This document shows, one piece after another, positions 33,179 to 38,017 of a stretch of DNA of 38,017 nt. The notes beneath the pieces are model-generated. The model saw only the letters and a program-made list of their open reading frames with translations, ran no database searches and was not told the origin of the DNA. Numbering within the stretch: the first letter of the stretch is position 1; each line of letters starts with the position of its first letter. Location of the stretch: positions 1-38,017 of the forward strand of contig NZ_JAHEBV010000021.1 of NCBI RefSeq assembly GCF_024642085.1, written 5' to 3'. This stretch comes from Novosphingobium sp. Lineage in GTDB: Bacteria > Pseudomonadota > Alphaproteobacteria > Sphingomonadales > Sphingomonadaceae. Made by a program: the position numbers and the translations under genes.

Positions 33179-34500
33179 CGCGCCAGTCCGTCAAGCAGGG
33201 CTTCGAACACCGGAAAGCTGGTGGCGACCGGGCGGGTGTCATCTAACTCCACTCCGCCCGCGCTGGCCAGGCCGGCAATCGCCATGGCCATGGCGATCCG
33301 GTGGTCAAGGTGGGTCGCAATCGGGCCGCTTGTACCCGCCAGCCGTTCGCCGCCCGTGCCGGTGATGGTCAGCCCGTCCTCGGTCTCGGTTACGCGTGCC
33401 CCGGCTGCGGTCAGCGCGGCGGCCATGGCCGATAGGCGGTCTGATTCCTTGACGCGCAATTCCTCAAGGCCGGTCGTCACGGTGGTGCCTTGCGCCAGCG
33501 CAGCGGCGACGAACAGCACTGGGAACTCGTCGATCATGCTTGGTGCAACCGCGGGATCGACTGTGATGCCCGTCAGTTCGGAATGCCGGACCAACAAGTC
33601 TGCCACCGGCTCTCCGCCAACCTCGCGCGGGTTCAGTTCCTCGATCGATCCGCCCATCTGGCGCAGTACGGTGACGATCCCGGCGCGGGTGGGGTTAAGC
33701 CCGACGTTCTGGATCAGCACTTCGCTGCCCGGAACAAGCAGCGCGGCAACGATGAAAAAGGCGGCGGAAGAGGGATCGCCCGGCACCTCGATCACTTGCG
33801 GCTTCAAGTCTGCTTCACCGCGAATGCGGATCACGCGCCCGCCGCGGCTGTCCTCCACCCACAGGTCTGCGCCGAACCCGCGCAGCATCCGTTCCGAATG
33901 ATCGCGGGTTGGCACCGGTTCGATCACCGTGGTGATACCCGGTGTGTTCAGTCCAGCCAGCAACACAGCGCTTTTCACTTGTGCGCTGGCGACCGGGAGA
34001 CGGTATTCGATCGGCACGGCGGGCAATGCGCCGCGCATGGTCAGCGGCAGGGTCTGGGATCCATTGGCACCTTCGCTCGCTTCGAACGAAGCGCCCATCT
34101 GGCTTAACGGATCGATCACCCGGCCCATCGGGCGCGCTGACAAACTCGCATCGCCTATGAAAGTGGCGGTGATCGGGTGGCTGGCGACAATCCCCATCAG
34201 CAGCCGGGTCGATGTTCCCGAATTGCCCATGTCCAAAGGCGCCTGCGGTTGCAGCAGTGATCCTACGCCTACTCCGTGGACTGACCAGGCGCCTTCGCCC
34301 GTCCGCTCTACCTGTGCGCCCATCGCGCGCATGGCGGCGGCGGTGGCCAGCACGTCCTCCCCTTCCAGAAGGCCGGTCACGCGTGTTTCGCCTACCGCCA
34401 GTGCGCCCAGCATGATCGATCGGTGGCTGATCGATTTGTCGCCCGGCACACGGATCGTGCCCTTCAGCGCGCCTGTCGGGCGAAAACGGCGCGGGCGCAT
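33175..34500 (-). CDS. aroA: 3-phosphoshikimate 1-carboxyvinyltransferase (EPSP synthase), class II type
   Basis: Transfers enolpyruvyl from PEP to shikimate-3-phosphate in the chorismate pathway. From the ATG at 34500 it has 441 residues. It carries all four class II (CP4-like) signatures: GDKS (20-23), SAQVK (172-176), RDHSE (199-203) and NPTR. It also has [13 protein letters not shown], like CP4. At the PEP-site loop it reads N93-S-G95-T, with Gly where CP4 has Ala, so class does not by itself predict inhibitor response. The 73-codon upstream reading is rejected because it has no family match. First gene of aroA-cmk. Confidence 0.96.
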   Translation of the reverse strand: MRPRRFRPTGALKGTIRVPGDKSISHRSIMLGALAVGETRVTGLLEGEDVLATAAAMRAMGAQVERTGEGAWSVHGVGVGSLLQPQAPLDMGNSGTSTRLLMGIVASHPITATFIGDASLSARPMGRVIDPLSQMGASFEASEGANGSQTLPLTMRGALPAVPIEYRLPVASAQVKSAVLLAGLNTPGITTVIEPVPTRDHSERMLRGFGADLWVEDSRGGRVIRIRGEADLKPQVIEVPGDPSSAAFFIVAALLVPGSEVLIQNVGLNPTRAGIVTVLRQMGGSIEELNPREVGGEPVADLLVRHSELTGITVDPAVAPSMIDEFPVLFVAAALAQGTTVTTGLEELRVKESDRLSAMAAALTAAGARVTETEDGLTITGTGGERLAGTSGPIATHLDHRIAMAMAIAGLASAGGVELDDTRPVATSFPVFEALLDGLAR

Positions 34501-34689
34501 GGCAGAAGGGTCGGCACTGGACACAGGGGGCGGACTTTCGGTGGAATGGCCGGGAAATGCGCGCGGCTTTTGACAGCGGGCGCAGCCTATGGCAAGGCGC
34601 GCCCGCGCTGGGACTGGCACAGCGGCCTCCCAATACGTATTTACCGGTTTTCCGTCATCGCCGGCGCGGTGACGCATGTGAGGATTTTT

Positions 34690-35010
34690 ATGGTCAAGGC
34701 AGAATGGGGCGCCAAGCATGGTTGCCCGAAGTGCGGCACGCGGTTCTACGATCTGGGCAAGGACGATCCCGTCACCTGCATCGAATGCGGCTATGCCTGG
34801 CAGCCCGATCCGGTGCTGAAGTCCAAGCAGCCGATTCCTTATGAAGAAATCCAGAAGGAAAAGGTCGAAACGGTTGAAGACGGCGATCTTGCCGATCCCG
34901 ATCTGGACATCGATGAAGATGGCGATTCGCCGGATAACGATGTCGATCTGGGCGGCGATGACGACCTTGGCGTCGGCCTCGACGGTGACGACAAAAACGA
35001 CGACGTCTAA
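34690..35010 (+). CDS. FYDLN (TIGR02300) zinc-ribbon/acidic-tail protein
   Basis: Alphaproteobacterial family protein of 106 residues named for its Phe-Tyr-Asp-Leu motif. The N-terminal 38 residues contain two CxxC pairs (C12/C15 and C30/C33) flanking TRFYDL, a likely zinc ribbon. The rest is very acidic ([16 protein letters not shown] ... GGDDDLGVG) and surely disordered. The ATG at 34690 follows GAGGA. Function unknown; an acidic tail plus zinc ribbon would fit a chaperone, or a partner of basic or RNA-binding proteins. Divergent from aroA across 189 bp that hold a TTGACA (34570) without a good -10. Confidence 0.9.
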   Translation: MVKAEWGAKHGCPKCGTRFYDLGKDDPVTCIECGYAWQPDPVLKSKQPIPYEEIQKEKVETVEDGDLADPDLDIDEDGDSPDNDVDLGGDDDLGVGLDGDDKNDDV

Positions 35011-35022
35011 GGCAAAATACCC

Positions 35023-35051
35023 TTGCCAAGCCGGTAGGCCGCCACTAGAGG
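35023..35051 (+). promoter_or_regulatory. Candidate promoter of tRNA-Ala
   Basis: TTGCCA (35023-35028), exactly 17 bp, then TAGAGG (35046-35051), about 70 bp before the tRNA. The hexamers resemble the candidate atp operon promoter. The -10 lies in the loop of an inverted repeat (GGCCGCC / GGCGGCC, 35037-35058), and a second hairpin CCCGGC-GCCGGG follows at 35061-35077, so these hairpins could instead end the FYDLN transcript. Confidence 0.4.
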
Positions 35052-35118
35052 GGCGGCCTTCCCGGCCAAAAGCCGGGGTTTGGCGGGCCTCCCCAGGGCT
35101 TGCTGGATGAATGGTTAC

Positions 35119-35194
35119 GGGGCCTTAGCTCAGCTGGGAGAGCGCCTGCATGGCATGCAGGAGGTCAGCGGTTCGATCCCGCTAGGCTCCACCA
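35119..35194 (+). tRNA. tRNA-Ala (anticodon GGC), CCA encoded
   Basis: Full cloverleaf: acceptor GGGGCCT / AGGCTCC contains the G3:U70 pair that identifies alanine tRNAs; D stem GCTC/GAGC; anticodon stem CCTGC/GCAGG with loop ATGGCAT (anticodon GGC); variable AGGTC; T stem AGCGG/CCGCT with TTCGATC. The 3' CCA is encoded at 35192-35194. It reads GCC and GCU codons. A strong terminator follows at 35227. Confidence 0.98.
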
Positions 35195-35226
35195 TTCGTT
35201 CGTGAAGTTGAGTACTTGAGCGGCAA

Positions 35227-35260
35227 GCTGGTCGGCGAGGTTTCGCCCACCGGCTTTTTT
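35227..35260 (+). terminator. Rho-independent terminator after tRNA-Ala, just before ffh
   Basis: 12-position stem GCTGGTCGGCGA / TCGCCCACCGGC with one mismatch and one G-T pair, loop GGTT, followed by six T. It starts 32 bp after the tRNA and ends 22 bp before the ffh start codon, so ffh must read through it or start from a promoter in 35195-35226. Confidence 0.88.
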
Positions 35261-35282
35261 CGCGTTTCGGAGTTTTGGTTCG

Positions 35283-36728
35283 ATGTTCGACACCCTTTCA
35301 GACCGGCTTGGCGGCGTTTTCGACCGCTTGCGCGGGCGCGGTGCGTTGAACGAACAGGACGTTCGCGATGCCATGCGCGAAGTGCGCATCGCCTTGCTCG
35401 AAGCCGATGTGGCGCTGCCTGTCGTGCGGCGCTTTATCGATTCGGTGACAGAGGCGGCAATAGGCCAGTCGGTGCTGCGTTCGGTGACGCCGGGCCAGCA
35501 GGTCGTCAAGATCGTCAACGATGCGCTGGTCGAGATGCTGGGCGGGGAAGAAACGCCCGGGCTTGATCTCAACGCCGCGCCGCCGGTGGTCATCATGATG
35601 GTCGGCCTGCAGGGTTCGGGCAAGACCACCAGCACGGCCAAGCTGGCCAGGCTGCTCAAGGAAAAGCAGGGCAAGAAGGTCCTGATGGCCTCGCTCGACG
35701 TCAACCGCCCCGGCGCGCAGGAACAGCTGCGGGTGCTGGGCGAACAGGTCAGCGTGGCCACTCTGCCGGTCGTCGAAGGGCAGATGCCGATCGAAATCAC
35801 GACCCGCGCGATGCAATCGGCCAAGCTCCAGGCGATCGACGTGCTGCTGCTCGATACCGCGGGCCGGCTTCACGTCGATCAGGGCCTGATGGACGAGATG
35901 CAGGCGGTAGCCGCCATTGCCGCGCCGCGCGAAACCCTGCTGGTAGTCGATGCGCTGACCGGCCAGGACGCGGTCAACGTTGCACAAAGTTTTGCCGGAC
36001 AGGTTGATCTGACCGGTGTGATCCTGACCCGGATGGACGGCGATGCCCGCGGCGGTGCGGCTTTGTCGATGCGCGCGGTAACCGGCAAACCGATCAAGTT
36101 TGCCGGCACCGGCGAAAAGATGGACGCGATCGAGGCGTTCCAGCCCGGCCGCGTGGCCGGCCGCATCCTGGGCATGGGCGATGTCGTCTCGATCGTCGAA
36201 AAGGCCGCGGCTGCCATTGATGAGGCTGAGGCCGAAAAGATGGCCGAGCGCATGGCCAAGGGTCAGTTCGACATGAACGACCTGCGCCAGCAATTGCGCC
36301 AGATGCAGAAGATGGGCGGACTGGGCGCGCTGGCGGGCATGATGCCGGGGATGAAAAAAGCCAAGGCAGCGATGCAGCAGTCGGGCATGGACGACAAGGT
36401 TCTGCTGCGGATGGATGCGATCATCGGATCGATGACGCCCAAGGAACGGATCAAGCCCGATCTGCTCAACGCCAAGCGCAAGATTCGCATTGCCAATGGA
36501 TCGGGCGTGCAGGTTCAGGACGTCAACAAGCTGCTCAAGATGCACCAGGAAATGGAACGCGCGATGAAGCAGATCAAGAAAATGGGCGGGCTCAAGGGAT
36601 TGGGCGCGCTGTTCGGCAAGGGCGGGATGGGCGCTGCCATGCCGGGTCTGGGTGGTCCGGGTTCGGGCTTGCCTGGCCTTGGCGGCGGTAGCCTGCCGTC
36701 CAACCTGGGCGACCTGCTCAAGAAATAG
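35283..36728 (+). CDS. ffh: Signal recognition particle protein Ffh
   Basis: SRP54 GTPase that binds signal sequences and 4.5S RNA and docks with FtsY for co-translational membrane insertion. The 481 residues comprise the N domain (1-90) and the G domain with G1 GLQGSGKT at 108-115, DVNRPGAQEQL, G3 LLDTAGRL and G4 TRMDGDARGG. The M domain follows (about 300-440), with its methionine-rich segments and the SRP-RNA motif SGVQVQDVNKLLKMH. The Gly/Met/Pro-rich C-terminal tail is longer than in E. coli. GGAG precedes the ATG. The order ffh-rpsP-rimM is conserved in alphaproteobacteria. Confidence 0.97.
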   Translation: MFDTLSDRLGGVFDRLRGRGALNEQDVRDAMREVRIALLEADVALPVVRRFIDSVTEAAIGQSVLRSVTPGQQVVKIVNDALVEMLGGEETPGLDLNAAPPVVIMMVGLQGSGKTTSTAKLARLLKEKQGKKVLMASLDVNRPGAQEQLRVLGEQVSVATLPVVEGQMPIEITTRAMQSAKLQAIDVLLLDTAGRLHVDQGLMDEMQAVAAIAAPRETLLVVDALTGQDAVNVAQSFAGQVDLTGVILTRMDGDARGGAALSMRAVTGKPIKFAGTGEKMDAIEAFQPGRVAGRILGMGDVVSIVEKAAAAIDEAEAEKMAERMAKGQFDMNDLRQQLRQMQKMGGLGALAGMMPGMKKAKAAMQQSGMDDKVLLRMDAIIGSMTPKERIKPDLLNAKRKIRIANGSGVQVQDVNKLLKMHQEMERAMKQIKKMGGLKGLGALFGKGGMGAAMPGLGGPGSGLPGLGGGSLPSNLGDLLKK

Positions 36729-36761
36729 ATTTTACGTTTTTAGTTCAGAAAGGTAGTTCAA

Positions 36762-37436
36762 ATGTCTGTATCTCTTCGTCTTTCGCGCGGTGGCTCCAAG
36801 AAGCGCCCGTATTACAAGGTCGTCGTTTCCAACAGCCGCGCCCCGCGCGATGGCAAGTATCTGGAACAGGTCGGCACCTACAACCCGCTGCTTGCCAAGG
36901 ATGACGAAAACCGCGTCCGCCTGGTCGAAGACCGCGTCCGCTATTGGCTGGGCGTTGGCGCGCAGCCGACGGATCGTGTTGCCCGCATGCTCGACAAGGC
37001 CGGGATCAAGGAACGCGCTGCGACCGTGAATCCGATGAAGGCCGAACCAGGCAAGAAGGCCAAGGACCGCGCTGAAGACAAGGCTACCAAAGCTGCCGAA
37101 GCGGCCGAAGCCGCCAAGGAAGCCGAAGCCGCCGCGGCAGAAGCAGCTGCTGCTCCGGCTCCAGCGGCCGAAGAAGCACCGGCCGAAGAGGCCCCTGCTG
37201 CTGAAGTTGCCGCCGAAGAAGCGCCCGCCGCCGAAGAAGCTGCCGCTGAACCGGCTGCCGAAGAAGCGCCTGCTGCCGAAGACGCGCCTGCTGCCGAAGA
37301 CGCGCCTGCCGCTGAAGAAGTGCCTGCTGCTGAAGATCCCGCTGCGGAAGTCAACGCAGCCACGCCTGACAGCGATGCCGGCGATGCCGCTGCCGACGTG
37401 TCGGGCCAAAGCTCGCAGGAACCGGCTGAGGGCTAA
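36762..37436 (+). CDS. rpsP: 30S ribosomal protein S16 with a long Ala/Glu/Pro-rich extension
   Basis: The first 84 residues are canonical S16 ([38 protein letters not shown]). They are followed by about 140 residues of low-complexity sequence: a Lys/Ala/Glu helix-prone segment, then repeats built on [12 protein letters not shown]. Total 224 residues, against 80-130 in most bacteria. Part of the tail is an exact DNA repeat (37266-37319). The extension should protrude from the subunit or be disordered. AAAGG lies about 10 bases before the ATG; rimM starts 3 bp after the stop. Confidence 0.95.
   Translation: MSVSLRLSRGGSKKRPYYKVVVSNSRAPRDGKYLEQVGTYNPLLAKDDENRVRLVEDRVRYWLGVGAQPTDRVARMLDKAGIKERAATVNPMKAEPGKKAKDRAEDKATKAAEAAEAAKEAEAAAAEAAAAPAPAAEEAPAEEAPAAEVAAEEAPAAEEAAAEPAAEEAPAAEDAPAAEDAPAAEEVPAAEDPAAEVNAATPDSDAGDAAADVSGQSSQEPAEG
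37266..37319 (+). repeat. rpsP: 18-bp tandem repeat inside rpsP
   Basis: Two identical 18-bp units GCGCCTGCTGCCGAAGAC at 37266-37283 and 37284-37301, then a third unit with three changes (37302-37319). They encode [18 protein letters not shown]. The repeat keeps frame, so copy-number change would alter only tail length. Confidence 0.9.
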
Positions 37437-37439
37437 CCC

Positions 37440-37946
37440 TTGTCCGGCAATCGTCCCGTCACTCTGGCCGCCGTCATCGGCGCGCACGGCGTGACGGGTG
37501 AGGTTCGCCTCAAGCTGTTCGGTGAAGGCGCGGAATCGCTCAAGGCATTCCGCGCTTTCAACGATGGCGCGCTGACGGTTGAAAAGATCAAGACCGATGG
37601 CAAGGGCGGCGCCATCGCCCGCTTTGCCGAGGTGGGCGGCCGCACCGCCGCCGAAGCCCTGCGCGGCACCGCGCTGACCGTACCGCGCAGCGCCCTGCCG
37701 CCGTTGGGCGATGGCGAATACTATTACGCCGATCTGCTGGGCCTGCCCGCTATATCGACCGATGGCGAGGTGCTCGGCACCTGCGTGGCGGTTGAAAACT
37801 TCGGGGCTGGCGACGTGCTTGAGATCGAACGACCTGCTGTTGATGGCAAACCTGGCAAGCGCTTCATGGTGCCAATGAACGACGCCGCCGTGCCTGAATG
37901 GAACGATCAGCGGCTGGTGCTTGCCGCATCCTACACAGCCGAATAG
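37440..37946 (+). CDS. rimM: Ribosome maturation factor RimM
   Basis: 30S assembly factor that binds S19 and the 16S 3' domain. The 168 residues have the N-terminal RimM domain (VTLAAVIGAHGVTGEVRLKLFGEG) and the PRC-barrel C-terminal domain (DGEYYYADLLGLPAISTDGEVLGT, FMVPMNDAAVPEWN). The start is TTG at 37440, with GAGGG about 8 bases upstream inside the end of rpsP; no ATG or GTG in frame precedes the conserved domain. Three bases separate it from rpsP, so the two are coupled. Confidence 0.95.
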   Translation: MSGNRPVTLAAVIGAHGVTGEVRLKLFGEGAESLKAFRAFNDGALTVEKIKTDGKGGAIARFAEVGGRTAAEALRGTALTVPRSALPPLGDGEYYYADLLGLPAISTDGEVLGTCVAVENFGAGDVLEIERPAVDGKPGKRFMVPMNDAAVPEWNDQRLVLAASYTAE

Positions 37947-37972
37947 ACCGGCCCCGATTACAGGGGGGTATT

Positions 37973-38017
37973 ATGCAGGCGACACCGCGAATTGATCGGC
38001 TGACTGTGGCCGGGCTT
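37973..38017 (+). CDS. Start of an unidentified gene, cut by window edge
   Basis: An ATG at 37973 preceded by AGGGGGG opens a frame of 15 codons, MQATPRIDRLTVAGL, to the window end. In many genomes trmD follows rimM, but these residues do not resemble the TrmD N-terminus, so another gene may lie between. Too short to name. Confidence 0.5.
   Translation, partial: MQATPRIDRLTVAGL

Noticed and set aside
34570..34587. TTGACA followed by TATGGC upstream of the FYDLN gene as a promoter
   Set aside because: The spacer is only 12 bp, too short; with a 17-bp spacer no -10 is visible.
35037..35077. Two hairpins after the FYDLN gene as definite terminators
   Set aside because: Neither has a proper T run, and the first overlaps a plausible tRNA promoter, so I list them only as context.
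35298..36545. 415-codon minus strand frame under ffh
   Set aside because: His/Arg/Asp-rich shadow of the ffh coding frame.
37266..37319. CRISPR-like repeats
   Set aside because: Units are contiguous without spacers and encode an in-frame protein tail.
36732..37487. Gly/Phe/Ser-rich minus strand frame that looks like a low-complexity surface protein
   Set aside because: It is the antisense image of the Ala/Glu repeat tail of rpsP.

Overview
The window looks like core chromosome of a GC-rich alphaproteobacterium, most likely a sphingomonad (Novosphingobium/Sphingomonas/Erythrobacter type). The grounds are the lapA-pyrF ... trpF-trpB-trpA-accD-folC order, the F0-only ATP synthase cluster with separate b' and b genes, an FYDLN-type zinc-ribbon/acidic protein next to aroA, the aroA-cmk pairing, and the ffh-rpsP-rimM order. 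This placement is an inference from gene content and order; no database search was run. I see no insertion sequence, prophage, CRISPR array or rRNA operon.

Layout. 1-869: N-terminal part of a UvrD/PcrA helicase, cut by the window edge. 870-1060: divergent gap with two hairpins, the second terminator-like, then an MHS-type MFS transporter. 2289-3670: rsmD and rluB. 3702-6608: a Rieske oxygenase alpha subunit divergent from an AmpG-like permease. 6586-13444: a long leftward run, lapA-pyrF-SIMPL protein-trpF-trpB-(64-aa membrane protein)-trpA-accD-folC. 13463-15781: alpha/beta hydrolase and purB. 15782-16053: a gene-free stretch with promoter-like and inverted-repeat elements. 16054-18983: a VOC-fold protein, a Tat-exported GH125 alpha-mannosidase and an NRDE protein. 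18985-23627: radC, divergent from a ydbH-ynbE-ydbL envelope operon. 23814-26333: the F0 operon atpI-atpB-atpE-atpF'-atpF. 26395-28166: quinone oxidoreductase and glyoxalase II. 28257-34500: a leftward series aroA-cmk-GNAT, then a PilZ-XRE fusion, a PAS-GGDEF protein and rpsA. 34690-38017: FYDLN protein, tRNA-Ala(GGC), ffh, rpsP, rimM and the first codons of another gene.

How the genes work together. Most are housekeeping: translation (rpsA, rpsP, rimM, rsmD, rluB, tRNA-Ala, ffh), tryptophan, pyrimidine, purine, chorismate, fatty-acid and folate synthesis, and the proton channel of ATP synthase. YdbH-YnbE-YdbL and LapA point to outer-membrane lipid homeostasis.

Most unusual content. (1) A PilZ-XRE fusion protein lies beside a PAS-GGDEF protein whose signature is GGERF; together they could be a c-di-GMP-sensing transcriptional module between cmk and rpsA. 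(2) A 64-codon membrane protein is translationally coupled between trpB and trpA. (3) Several RNA-like elements lack an obvious owner: 951-1024, 15795-16035, the rpsA leader, and a long hairpin between atpE and atpF'.
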